Shown here in pieces: positions 11,701 to 20,791 of a stretch of 64,000 bases of DNA. Position numbers and translations under genes: made by a program. Origin of the DNA: Leuctra nigra (taxonomy: Eukaryota > Arthropoda > Insecta > Plecoptera > Leuctridae); assembly GCA_934045905.1 (NCBI GenBank), contig OW203762.1:19748345-19812344 (forward strand). Reading direction: 5' to 3'. Within the stretch, counting starts at the first letter, position 1. Every line of letters begins with the position of its first letter. The notes under the pieces are model-generated. The model was given only the letters and a program-made list of their open reading frames with translations, made no database searches and was not told the origin of the DNA.

Positions 11701-13365
11701 ATACAATAAATATACTATTTGAGACAGCTTATAATAAAATTTTATCATGTTTAAATTATAATTCAAGGGGTCAGTGATTTCAGCAGCCATTTTGAAACCG
11801 GAAGTAACGTCATATCTTGAAAATTGGTTGACTGATCGGTATGAAACTACCGCCAAACGATTCGGAAGGTCATCTCTATGGAATAGGAAGAGTCAAACTA
11901 GAATTTTCCTATTTATGATACCGGAAATGACGTCATTCAAATTTAAAAATTATTAAAATCCCCTCCTTTATAATAAATACATATTCAGAAAGCTTAAAAT
12001 GATACACATCATTTATAGATATACATTCTTTGTGGCAGTGCAGTAAGTTCAGCAGCCATTTTGAAAACCGAAGTGTTGCCATGTCTCGGAACTCGGTTGA
12101 CTGATAGGAATGAAACCTTTGCTATTCTTCATGTAAGATCATTTAAAGCAAATATATAGTACCATACGCAGATTTTCATTAGTTAACCAAATTGTCAATG
12201 GCGACTTTTTTAAAGGATTTAGTAATTGTTCAATCGATATGACGTCAAAAGTTAACTAAAAAAAGGAGTGAGATCCCCATAAAAAACACTTCGTGTAAAA
12301 AAACAGCCAAGTCTCTTCAACTAAAAAAAAATTATGAAATCTAAAAAATTCTGCACTGAAAAGTAGTGATATCAAAAAATGGGCCAAGTCAAAACTTTAT
12401 TTGAAAATCAAAAAATACTTGGCGCATCGTTTTTTTAGGGCATTATAGGTAAACTATATGTATTATGTATATTTGATGTATATTTTCTATCTGGTCTATA
12501 CTTCTAAACTATTTATATAGTATACAATGCGCCAAGTATTTTTTGATTTTCAAATAAAGTTTTGACTTGGCCCATTTTTTGATATCACTACTTTTCAGTG
12601 CAGAATTTTTTAGATTTCATAATTTTTTTTTAGTTGAAGAGACTTGGCTGTTTTTTTACACGAAGTGTTTTTTATGGGTACCATTCTATTATAATAATAA
12701 TGAAAAATTATATATTAAATTTGTCATTTTCATCCTAATTTAGGAAAAGCATCTACCTAAATAAGAAAATGACGTCCTAAAGTAGGACAATGTATATCTT
12801 AAATTAGGCAGTTTCATCTTAATTTAGGAAAAGTATCGACCTAAATAAGGAAATGACGTCCTAAACTAGGACAATGGATATCCTAAATTAGGCAGTGTCG
12901 TCCTTTTTTAGGAAGGTCCGCCTAATTTAGGACGTACCTGGGATCGAAAAACTTGTGTAATTAGGACACTCTGGGGACACTCTGGGGATCATTTTAGGCC
13001 GAGTTTAGGACGGACTGGGGATGTCCTACCTAAGTAAGTAGTCTGTCCTGGGGACGTCCCAGGTACGTCCTAGTGTTCACTGGGTGTGCAAAACGATGTT
13101 CAGAACAATTCATACTTGACAACTTTGTCGCTTCAACAAGAGTCAATCGTCAACGATAGAATTTCACAATCGGAACAAGTCTGTTGTGTTGACACTTTGT
13201 TGAGTGTTAAATGCTGCAATTTCAACGCACCTGGACAGGTTGATTTGGCCGTAAGAGCGTCAAGGGCGGCAATGAGAGATCGCCGTTGTCTGTCAGGACG
13301 CCGCTGTTGACGGCGTCCAGCGTCGTCGCCGTCGCCAGCAGCACGACAAGGAAGTGGTAGAGCAT
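607..13365 (-). CDS. FRRS1: Gene B: Reeler-less FRRS1-like paralogue (DOMON-cytochrome b561), 9 coding exons
   Basis: Exons: 13365-13231, 8492-8277, 7426-7316, 5338-5197, 4492-4263, 2773-2530, 2111-1999, 1417-1298, 726-607. All introns are GT/AG and the joined frame is open for 476 codons to a TAG. Exons 2-9 correspond one to one, with the same phases, to exons 4-11 of gene A. The protein has a signal peptide, a short linker, a DOMON domain (about 55-200), a b561 core with the same histidines (RLHAAFM, NNPHAILG, NWFHWLVGNAAH, FHVGMH), a Ser-rich tail and a last membrane helix. No Reeler domain is present: exon 1 fuses the start of A-type exon 1 to the end of A-type exon 3. A haem ferric-reductase-type role is inferred from the family. 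All splice sites and haem histidines look intact, so I see no sign of a pseudogene. Confidence 0.88.
1298..1417 (-). CDS. FRRS1: Gene B exon 8: cytoplasmic Ser-rich tail
   Basis: 40 codons, phase 0, with LSEKMSSAQTSAYTQKDFG and MDAP. Length and ends match A exon 10; the middle differs. Confidence 0.85.
1999..2111 (-). CDS. FRRS1: Gene B exon 7: last b561 helices
   Basis: 113 nt. VTIFFATKLSKAEVP is followed by WLDWIIFSYVIFHVGMHLTM. The donor TCT|GTAAGT runs straight into a short (AACTG)n tract in the intron. Confidence 0.9.
2293..2376. repeat. Short foldback hairpin in intron 6 of B
   Basis: Arms of 29 nt (2293-2321 and 2348-2376; core GGCCGAGAAAGAC and GTCTTTCTCGGCC) are near-perfect inverted copies with a 26-nt loop. 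It may be a miniature element. Confidence 0.7.
2530..2773 (-). CDS. FRRS1: Gene B exon 6: central b561 helices
   Basis: 244 nt, same length and phase as A exon 8. It contains WHRVCMVTTWTLT, SSANNPHAILGT, QPFMAALRP and FNWFHWLVGNAAHILG. The haem histidines are conserved. Confidence 0.93.
2942..3146. mobile_element. Foldback MITE, about 205 bp
   Basis: The left arm begins AGGTGCATTCACACGGCCG and the right arm ends CGGCCGTGTGAATCCACCT. The arms stay complementary for about 75 bp. There is no coding content. It lies in intron 5 of gene B. Confidence 0.75.
3821..3912. mobile_element. Nested small foldback (GGTCGGTGAC family)
   Basis: The ends GGTCGGTGACAGGCTAAG and CTTAGCCTGTCCCCGACC are inverted copies. 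It interrupts the centre of the M1 MITE; the intact M1 copy lacks it. A related copy is at 35494-35586. Confidence 0.65.
3981..4110. mobile_element. Nested small foldback (ACAGGGGTG ends)
   Basis: ACAGGGGTGGGATTACATAA and the inverted ATGTGATCGCACCCCTGT bound it, with inner arms CTTGTCACGGTGACAAG and CTTGTCACCGTGATAAG. It is absent from the M1 copy at 7885-8261. Confidence 0.6.
4263..4492 (-). CDS. FRRS1: Gene B exon 5: linker and first b561 helix
   Basis: 230 nt, same length and phase as A exon 7. The translation includes ILLSVGGDVVPRSKVLLRLH, then AAFMITAWIGAASIG, and ends KDQWFV at GTA|GTAAGT. Confidence 0.9.
4625..5150. repeat. 29-bp minisatellite, about 18 copies
   Basis: Contiguous copies of a unit containing GTCTAAGTACACACTCTTGC and CCCCCACATT. 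It fills most of intron 4 of gene B and ends about 46 bp before the exon 4 donor. There are no spacers, so it is not a CRISPR. Confidence 0.95.
5197..5338 (-). CDS. FRRS1: Gene B exon 4: end of the DOMON domain
   Basis: 142 nt ending in phase 1 at CCAA|GTGAGT. It encodes DGVELILAEAINGDVHCQFT and DLDNTPYYLLLARGP. It is shorter than A exon 6 at its 3' end. Minisatellites lie on both sides within about 50 bp. Confidence 0.88.
5365..5874. repeat. 37-bp minisatellite, about 14 copies
   Basis: The unit contains CCAATGCTCAACCACAAGAG and an EcoRI-type GAATTC. Later copies lack a few bases. It begins about 27 bp from the exon 4 acceptor of gene B (intron 3). Short ORFs across it are repeat translations. 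Confidence 0.95.
5988..7004 (+). mobile_element. Repeat element with GAGCGAGCG start and CCTAGT end, copy 1
   Basis: It starts TTGAGCGAGCGTAGCGAGCG and ends ACGCGTTACACTGAGCG...CCTAGT. Two other copies in the window (19423-19969 and 45579-46489, opposite orientation) share both ends. A short hairpin (AACGC/GCGTT) just before a CTAG recalls Helitron ends, but the TC start is missing, so the class is open. Confidence 0.6.
7316..7426 (-). CDS. FRRS1: Gene B exon 3: middle of the DOMON domain
   Basis: 37 codons, phase 0: GDDSVAQCVDVFG, then SWNIGPPSAAQGNQVLAM. It is three codons longer than A exon 5. Confidence 0.88.
7640..7864 (-). mobile_element. tRNA-derived SINE (family S1), intron 2 of B
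   Basis: On the minus strand a B-box-like GGTTTGATTCC (near 7845) is followed by a body ending GCAGAACAGTGCGACGTTAAG. The same body occurs at 41521-41690, 46930-47060 and 47690-47870. The A-box side is lost against the M1 MITE. Confidence 0.6.
7885..8261. mobile_element. Palindromic MITE (family M1), intact copy
   Basis: Long inverted arms (TTTTTTAATCGATTTTTATC and TTGATAAAAATCGATTAAAA; GTACGCGTCTTCAGAACTG and CAGTTCTGAAGACGCGTAC) around a short centre. There is no ORF. It ends within about 15 bp of the exon 2 donor of gene B. Confidence 0.8.
8277..8492 (-). CDS. FRRS1: Gene B exon 2: first half of the DOMON domain
   Basis: 72 codons, phase 0. It shows GCGEGTKTCFGVPAGC, DTDTCDIMGTVDHTDTEY and YVAFGLSADDKM, parallel to A exon 4. 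The donor ATG|GTAAGA lies about 10 nt from the end of a MITE in intron 2. Confidence 0.9.
8669..8743. repeat. (GTAA)n microsatellite
   Basis: About 15 tetranucleotide units with a few interruptions, in intron 1 of gene B. Confidence 0.95.
9248..9640. mobile_element. Palindromic MITE (family M2), copy 1
   Basis: The arms start CCCATAAAAAACACTCCGTG and end with the exact inverted form. Inner arms share CCAAGTCAAAACTTAATTTT and ACTTGGCGCATCG. Pairing is almost complete except for a centre of about 90 bp. Confidence 0.85.
9830..12230. repeat. Degenerate repeats with CCATTTTGAAACCGGAAGTGACGTCA-type cores
   Basis: Ten or so copies of an ACCGGAAGTGACGTCA-like core, near 9849, 9987, 10104, 11253, 11378, 11518, 11645, 11790, 11919 and 12055. 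On the right arm two variants (GAAGTGACGTC and GAAATGACGTC) alternate, each recurring every 265-274 bp. Left copies are inverted. Confidence 0.75.
10255..11095. repeat. Inner foldback of the large element
   Basis: Left blocks CACGGCCCTCTAGCTCGCAA, GGGCCATAGCTCGAAATT, CCAGTAGGCCGAAAATGCC and GTACGACTTGGCTGG recur inverted on the right in reverse order (for example GCATTTTCGGCCTACTGG and CGAGCTAGAGGGCCGTG). The unpaired centre is about 10570-10840. Confidence 0.85.
12276..12678. mobile_element. Palindromic MITE (family M2), copy 2
   Basis: Same family as 9248-9640 (CCCATAAAAAACACTTCGTG ends). The internal arms are almost perfect: TTTGACTTGGCCCATTTTTT pairs with its inverted copy. Confidence 0.85.
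13231..13365 (-). CDS. FRRS1: Gene B exon 1: signal peptide fused to post-Reeler linker
   Basis: 45 codons. MLYHFLVVLLATATTLDA matches the leader of A exon 1. The residues after NSG (VLTDN, then LRPNQPVQ) match A exon 3 (SLTDN, LRPDQPVQ). The donor CAG|GTGCGT equals that of A exon 3. An acceptor-like TTTCACTCACAG ends one base before the ATG. Confidence 0.85.
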
Positions 13366-13422
13366 TCTGTGAGTGAAACAAGAGAATAAATACCAACTGC
13401 AATATGAAAAGATTTTCCTCGA

Positions 13423-13494
13423 GTGGGACTCGAACCCACGACCTTCCGATATCAAGTCAGATACTCTACCAACTGTGCTACCGAGGCAGTTCAT
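13423..13494 (-). tRNA. tRNA-like sequence (degenerate tRNA or SINE head)
   Basis: On the minus strand it has an A-box-like TAGCACAGTTGGTAGAG, an anticodon-type arm TCTGA-CTTGATA-TCGGA, and a perfect T arm GTGGG-TTCGAGT-CCCAC. The acceptor CCTCGG pairs with TCGAGG. The D stem is mismatched. The loop would read UGA (Ser), but the long variable arm of tRNA-Ser is absent, so a pseudo-tRNA or SINE head is more likely. It lies just upstream of the gene B start. Confidence 0.4.
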
Positions 13495-13568
13495 ATTAGA
13501 GGCTGTGTTCCAATATAAGCTGCGTTAGCAACTTACCGAGATTTTTGAAGATAGGGTCAGAAGACTCA

Positions 13569-13636
13569 GAGAGTAACTGAGTAACTGAGTAACTGAGTAA
13601 CTGAGTAACTGAGTAACTGAGTAACTGAGAGTTACT
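13569..13636. repeat. (GAGTAACT)n tandem repeat
   Basis: About eight 8-bp units, contiguous. Confidence 0.95.
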
Positions 13637-13654
13637 CCGTTCTGATGCTGATGC

Positions 13655-13820
13655 GAATATATATGCTAATGGCGACGATGACTGTGGGAAGAAGACGATC
13701 GAAGTTTATTATTAGGAAATGTTCCATGAGTGAGGGGTGTTAAAACCCCGGGACCTCCGAAGTACCAAGTCCAAGGCGTTGTAACTTACTGCCTTAGCCA
13801 ACTATGGAGGCAGAGAGAAA
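13655..13820 (-). mobile_element. tRNA-derived SINE fragment with head
   Basis: The minus strand starts TGCCTCCATAGTTGGCTAAG, a tRNA-like A box, then GGTCCCGGGGTTTTAAC, a decayed B box. It is followed by S1-like body fragments (inverted CTAATGGCGACGATGA). Confidence 0.5.
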
Positions 13821-14969
13821 ACACTGCTTTTACTTCGGCTTTTCAAACTAGATTTCTGGTTGAAGTCTAGTGGCTTGTCGTAGCGTTTGACAAATTCAAA
13901 TTGTTCAATCGATGCCAATGATAATTCTTTCCATGGAATTGTTCGATGACTGTTTCCCAAGTAACATCAACTTGGGTATTTCTCGAAAGCTGAGTAACCA
14001 TATAGGTGAGTGTAGGTACATAAACTGATAAAATTACGATAGTAACTAGTTATCTTAATTGAAGTTGCAGCGGTTTCATAAAATTTCCAGAAATTAAGTT
14101 ATTCTCTATAAATTCTGGGAAGTCAAACCTATGGTCAAACATGGTCAAACGCAACAAACTTTCAATAAATTCACCGTCAAGTTTCATGAAAATAAAAATG
14201 CAATTCTTGAAATTTAGTTATCACCTTGACATCATAATGTATTTTGTTGTATGTGGTACATCTTCAATTTCAAACTTGGTCTTCATACTTTTTATTACGG
14301 CCAATGCAACTACTTTTATTCTATTTTTATTTTATCTCCTTATGAACTCAAAACTCATGAGTCCTCATATTTTTTTTTATAAATAAAACAATTCAACCCA
14401 CAAGTCTCAAACAAGCCAATGCAGTCATCTTCCCTGATTGATCAATTTGTCATTACATATAAAGCAATTACAGATACAGGATGCAAAAAAATACCTGAAT
14501 TCAATGCAAAATCTTAATTTGTGACTAATTATCTATCGATGAAATACGTGATGAATGCATCTCGGAACGTCAAGAGACGGACTCAAAGTCTAATTAGATA
14601 ACAGGTGACCTGAGGAACTCGAACCACGTGGGCCGTGATTATAATTGACCGTTGATTGATTGCACGATATTAAAATGGAGTGACAATACAGAAACACTGG
14701 GAAAATTTATTAAAAATTAACCAGATTATGTTTTATTTAAATAATTATTTAAATAAAACAAACTCATACCAATTAAACATTCCAAGTAAAATAATGAATT
14801 CTATTCATTATAATTCATTATATTATTCATTATAATTCATTATATAAATCGTTTGATTTAAAGGATCGTTGATATTCTTATAGACAAATTTGACTAGTCC
14901 CACAATTTACACGAACAGATTACAAACTAAAGACAAAATGGCGCGTTGTCGGGTCGGAAAAGAGATATT

Positions 14970-15030
14970 TTATTGTACAATTGTACAATACAATTGTACA
15001 ATTGTACAATTGTACCCGGTTGTACAATGT
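14970..15030. repeat. Palindromic TTGTACAA repeats
   Basis: Several overlapping ATTGTACAAT units in a row, each self-complementary. Confidence 0.85.
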
Positions 15031-15107
15031 TCCGATCAAGTTAGCGGTAGGCATTATCGGTTAAAAGCTTATCAACAGAAAATGAAACACAGCCAATTGT
15101 AGCTAGA

Positions 15108-15183
15108 CTATTAAAGTTCACTTTAAGCTAGAGTTAACTTTTTGACCTCTAAAGTACACTTTAGGCAAAAGTGAACTTTATCT
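15108..15183. repeat. Short foldback (AAAGTTCACTTT)
   Basis: TTAAAGTTCACTTTAAGC on the left and AAAAGTGAACTTTA on the right are inverted copies about 75 bp apart end to end. It may be a tiny MITE. Confidence 0.5.
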
Positions 15184-16556
15184 TCCTTGTCCGGACATTG
15201 TACAACAGGACCTAAATCAAACACTTAGTAAATAAGTGACTAAGCTCATGTAAGATCTACTTGTTTCAACCTAATGATTTTCTTTATTTTAATCAATATA
15301 AGAATCACATTCAAATTTAAAAAATAAAAATTGCCAAGACAGTTCACAACAACCGCATTCGTTTTAATTATTACCCAGGTGGACCTTTTTGCCAATCGTA
15401 TTTCTTTTGGCCAACTCATAAAACAAAACTACGTTTCCCTGTTTCTCGACCGCCTCCCATTTATTTGTCACTTCCTCCTTAGTTAACTCAATTCGAGCGA
15501 TACCACGTGACTACAAAACTAAATCACGTTATTGTCCAAACTACTTCACTCAAAAAGTCGGGATGGCATTTTTCTCATTCAGTAATTGATTCTTCAACTC
15601 ACTGTATCTTTTTTATCACATTATTGTTGTAACGTAAAATTTTGACTTTTTATTTTTGAAAATAAACATATTTATTTTTGTCAAGATTTAAGCCCCATCC
15701 TTTCACACTACAGACTTCCACGAGGTCTCATTTTGTTCACAATGAATGGGCGGATGGGCTGACTAAGCCCATATTTCGATAACTTTATTCCTACTTTGAC
15801 TATAGCTTCTACTAAATCAGTTATATATGATTGTAAAATCCGGTACGTTATATACTTTTTTGTAAAAATGTAAACAAAAAATTAGAAAAAGGGCCACGTC
15901 AGCCCATAACTAGATATCTAATGAATATTCTCTCAAAGTTTCGTGACATTCAGATAAACGGTTTTGTCTAAATTCTTCGTGAAAAGTAATGTGCATTTTA
16001 CGCATTTAAAAACATCCCGGATTTTTTTGTGGCGCCCAAAAACGATTAATGTCACTTGATATCATATGTTACCATCTCCCTCTTACGAAATATGAAGAAA
16101 ATTAATGTTGATTTTATTCGGTCGAATCGCCTTAAAATATCTATTGATTATGAGAATCAAACAAACACTCATACAACCCAGCCCACAAAATTGGTGTCCT
16201 ACCTATCAAATCACTTTAAAATCCAATTGAATGAATGTTTGTTCGTATATTTTGTAAGCAAGGTACCTGCTGGACAGTGAAGCGTGTTGATGTTGCTAGC
16301 GCGGTGGATGCTGTGCCAATTGTCAATCTATTCGCACATCACCTGGGCAATCCGACCTCGGTAGTGACAATGACATCACTTCACATCGAATCACGTCACT
16401 CTTATCACCAGAATTCACAGACACAATCGTGGCTTATCAGCAGGTGATAAATAGACACTTATTCGCGATACGGGATTGATATACAGCATAGTTCATTTTT
16501 ATGCTAATTGAAAAAGTGTGTAGTTTTTAGCGTATGAGATATCATCCTCGTGAATA

Positions 16557-16923
16557 ACCACTCCATGTAAAAATACCCACTTCTCTTCAATTAAAAAATA
16601 TAAGAAATCTAAAATTCAGAATTAAAAAGCATAGTAATATCGAAATTTGGTGAAGTCAAAAATTAATTTTTAAAATCAAAAATTACTTGGCGTATCGGTA
16701 TTAGTAGGAGGTATAGATGTATAGGCCAGAAATAAAATAATATAGGTATGCCTATAACATCTATAATATACTCATGCACTAATATGCCACACGCCAAGTT
16801 TTTTTTTTATTTTAACATAAAGTGTTTACCCAGTCAATTTTTAGCGCTGAATTTTAAGATTTCTTTTATTTTTTGGTTGAAAAGATTTGGCTGGTACTTT
16901 TACACGGAGTGTTTTTTTACGGG
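16557..16923. mobile_element. Palindromic MITE (family M2), diverged copy 3
   Basis: The ends ACTCCATGTAAAAATACCCA and TACTTTTACACGGAGTG, with inner AAAATTACTTGGCGTATCGG and CACGCCAAGTT, match the M2 family with many changes. Confidence 0.7.
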
Positions 16924-18543
16924 GTATCACTCATTTTTTTAGTGTATGCATAGAACTTGTAACCTATGCTTGTAACACATCGGAGCAACAAGAACTAATT
17001 CCTTTAATGAAATGTTATTTCTTATTTGTTTAATATAAGAAAAGTTGCTTTTGCGAAGATTTCGTTACAATCGGTGCAGCCAGCTCCTTCCACCTTCTCC
17101 TCGGTCTTACCACAAATTTTCTATTCCCAGCCGGCCTCCCTCCTTTTGCTCTCTTCAGTCTCTCAAAATTCTTCCATTCTCTCTACATGATTATTCCATT
17201 ACCCACATCTCTTCTTGACCCATCGTTGTTACAATTTATATTTTGACTATTTCCTTTAATTATGTCGAATCAAGAATTGCTCAGTTTCACACATTGACAA
17301 ATTCATCAAGTTTGCAATCATAAAGTGCAACGGTGAACAGTCGAATGATTGTAAAACTAATCTAATTGTATAAAAGTAACGACAATTGTTGAGATTTTAT
17401 CAGATTTGGTAGTTAATAAAAAAGTTAATATCTAATCAGTCTCCATCAGTCACATATGTGGGATTATCACGTCACACTATTCTTATTGAATGGATGACGA
17501 ATACAATACATATCTTATAGAATAACTCAATACCTATTTAAGATTGTTTAATTAAATACCAAAGTATAATTAATCACATTCTCATCTCAATCAATCCATC
17601 GTTTGAGTCAATGATCGATTTGATGTTCAGCAACTCGATCATAATAAAACCCAAATAAGATTACCTTGTAAGTTTCATTGCCAGTTAAGGACACAATGAT
17701 TCTATTAAGTGGCAATCGGAATTAGTTTTGATCAATCCATTAGTTTATTTGCGAACGAGAAATCTCTTTGATCTTTCGTCACGATTAATGTAAAAAATAG
17801 CACAACACTGTTTGAAATTATGTCATCGAATCACAATTTTGCGTGCGTATAGAACAGATCATTAGTCTCAAAAATATAGGTGTCAAGTTGATATAGATCT
17901 CTTATCTTGTGTCAGGGGTGTGACTAATGAACTAGTCTCCGATTGACTTCCAAAGAACTGTTGCAATACAACGCAAAGCTTTGCCCATACGCTAAGCTAA
18001 GCCCATACTTTGAGCATAGACATTGTGCTTTGAGTTTTCAAAAAACTAAACATATGGTTTATTGTGTTCTATAGTTGCATGTCAAAGTGCAATACATACT
18101 ATCCGTATGAGAGTTACAAAATATATTCGAATATTCAAATGGGTGATACTCGAAATAAATCTATGAAACAGAAGTAGCGTCTCAAAAGATTTAATTTTGT
18201 GCGATACGCTCAAGGTGAAAAAATTATATATTTTGATTAAATTAGTTCATTGCATTGCGATCGGTTTATAAATGGAAGTGACCAACAACAATTGCAATCA
18301 ATACTATCAACATTTATTATCAATACGTATCTTTAGGTATACATCTGTGGATTCTTATGAGTCAAATAAACAATGACGTCAATAAAAACCCCGCAATACA
18401 ACAACCACCCACAATGAACACAAACAATGAACAATTGCAATGAACAATGAAATGTGCTTCATAATCTCCTCTACAGAATATTGTCCTCACAGACTCTTCG
18501 GAAATATTGAAAGTTCACTTATCTAACTAAGCAGGAAATAATA

Positions 18544-18796
18544 CTGTAACTCAGAGGTAGAAGGCCGTAAGTCCATTTCAATGTATCTTGAGATGAGCTC
18601 AAAAACCAGTAATTCTGTCTTTATATTCAGTAATTTGTGTAATGGATGACATGGTTCATTGTGTAAGAGAATACTTCAAAATAACTGTATTTGATGACAT
18701 CATGTCAAATGGCAATATGATTACATCATTTCAAAATTGTGTAACGCAAAATCGAGAATTTGTAGGTACTTCCGCCCTTCTACCTCTGAGGTACAG
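18544..18796. mobile_element. MITE-like element with CTCAGAGGTAGAAGG ends
   Basis: CTGTAACTCAGAGGTAGAAGG on the left and CCTTCTACCTCTGAGGTACAG on the right form a terminal inverted repeat of about 20 bp around 210 bp of non-coding DNA. Confidence 0.6.
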
Positions 18797-18857
18797 AATT
18801 AAACTCTGAAAATGAGTTAGCACTACTTGAAAATGTGTCAAGGTTAATACTAACTAA

Positions 18858-19013
18858 GGGCCGGTATAACCAAAGTTAATCTGAGCCGGATTAACTAAAT
18901 ATTGGATTAAATTGGCGGCACAGCCAATCAGACACCTCAAAATTAGTGAAACGAATTGAATTTAATCCAAAAGTTAGTTAATCCAGCACAATTTAACTTT
19001 GGTTATTCCGGGC
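18858..19013. mobile_element. Foldback MITE, about 155 bp
   Basis: The left end GGCCGGTATAACCAAAGTTA with inner GGATTAACTAA pairs with the right TTAGTTAATCC and TAACTTTGGTTATTCCGGGC. Confidence 0.7.
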
Positions 19014-19422
19014 ATAACTGAATTTATAATATTATGACTCACACAATAAAATGTATATATTATTTTCTAAATTTCAGTTTTTGCTGATTGTTGATTGCCT
19101 TCGAAATGAGAAATCATGTAGAAAATATAAAAATTACTTTCACACTACGTATTTTTATTAGCACCATCAAGCAAAGCAATACTTTATTCCTAAATAAACC
19201 ATTCCCACTGAATCCCCAAAACGTGAAATAAGTAAACACAATTAGTAAACACTCTTAGTAAACAACTGTATAGTAAACACTGCACATGATCTGAGATATA
19301 CCATGTAGTGAGAATACACATAAACACCGAAAAGTATTCAGTATTAATTACCATATTTACCGGTCAAGTCAATTTTCGTTTCCTCAATCGGACTTTGGCA
19401 ATGAGGAACCAACCCTCAAATA

Positions 19423-19969
19423 ACTAGGAACTCGCTCAGTGTAACGCGTTGGTGAGCGAGCACAGAAACGTGCAACATCCCAAGCCAAGCACGATACACG
19501 ATACAATACGATTTTCTCTGCAACTTTCCAAGCTCCATATCTCTGGCTGAATAACAGATCCATTGTGTCCTGACTTATCTACCAATGTACTTTTTCCAGA
19601 AATCTCTTTTGACAACCCATAATAAACTCTTAAAATGACAGTAATTACTTTATTGATTGGGATTATATTGTGCAAAAGTTTAGATAATTTTGGTCTTGAT
19701 CACCATTCAAAATTTGAACTTAAACGGAACATTTCCTTTTCGACCAATCAGAAGATATTATTTAAACTTGGAGGATTTGGCTAAAACATTGAGACATTGT
19801 TGGTAGCAATGACTTGACAAAATTTTAAAATTGATCGGACCAACCAATCGGAAGATTTTTTTTAAATTTTGAACCAATCAGCGGATTTCAAAATCCCCAG
19901 AAAAAACTCAGAGAAAAAAACAGAGGTCCGTGCCAAATAAGCCAAAAGGAGTCGCTCGCTTCCCTCGTT
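19423..19969 (-). mobile_element. GAGCGAGCG/CCTAGT element, copy 3 (internally deleted)
   Basis: It starts with the inverted CCTAGT end (ACTAGGAACTCGCTCAGTG) and runs to a CGCTCGCTTCCCTCG end. Interior blocks (CAATGGATCTGTTATTC-like, ACCAATCAGAAGAT) match 5988-7004. Confidence 0.55.
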
Positions 19970-20791
19970 AAAAAAAAATAGTTAGGCTTTTTTTTGATAG
20001 ATAATTTTCAAAATTAGCAAAACGAAACCAATCCACATGTTCTCAGTTCATGATCCAGTGGATTGGTCCAATCAGAATATTTATTTCTCGTCCTCAAAGT
20101 TGTTAAAAACATTCAAAAAAACTCACCTTTAAACCTGTAGTACAAGAGTTGTATTATCTTCCAAAATACATCCAATACTGACCGAGTGCATATAATTTAG
20201 ATAGAATCACTTGCGTGAATGGATTACCTACGCTGAACGTTGCGTAAGAAATACACACATCAAATGACACATGATTGATTGAAAGTTGATGTGACCAACT
20301 GATTAATTCTCTTATCAGTGATGGTCAATGATAACACCTTGCTCTTAGACTTCATACTTGACCATCAAAATAATCAACACGTCGAATCTGAGATTATTGA
20401 TGAGGCAAACAATTTCAAGGAAATTAATGTTGTAGGCAAGTGTAATAAAAATTTATTTTAAAATGGTCATATTATTTCAGATACGAATTGAATCATTTTT
20501 TCTTATCATGATATTCAGAATAATTGCGTTATTAAATTTGAAATAATATGATAAGAAATTACATTAAATGAATGTGACTCAAAACTTTCATATTTTTATC
20601 TTTTAGAAATGCAGAATTGGATGGAAGTTGGAAGAATGTTAACACTTTCAACCAAATTGGAAGATAATAAAATTGAAATTGAACGAGAGTACCAATTTTT
20701 TAATTTAGTCATCTGATGAATTTACCTAAGCTTTCAGAATAAAATTTATTTTCAAATTGTTAAAAGTTCGAAATTCACAAGTACCTAGGTA

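Larger units (their letters stand above)
8827..13083. mobile_element. Large (about 4.26 kb) foldback element filling intron 1 of gene B
   Basis: The outer ends are inverted copies: CCCAGTGAACACAGGTCGTC on the left and the complement of CCCAGTGAACACTAGGACGT on the right. Inside come arrays of CCTAATTTAGGAC-like blocks, then a pair of palindromic MITEs (9248-9640 and 12276-12678), then inverted arms with CCGGAAGTGACGTCA repeats, then an inner foldback (about 10255-11095) around a unique centre of about 270 bp. No transposase is visible, so it is presumably non-autonomous. Confidence 0.7.
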
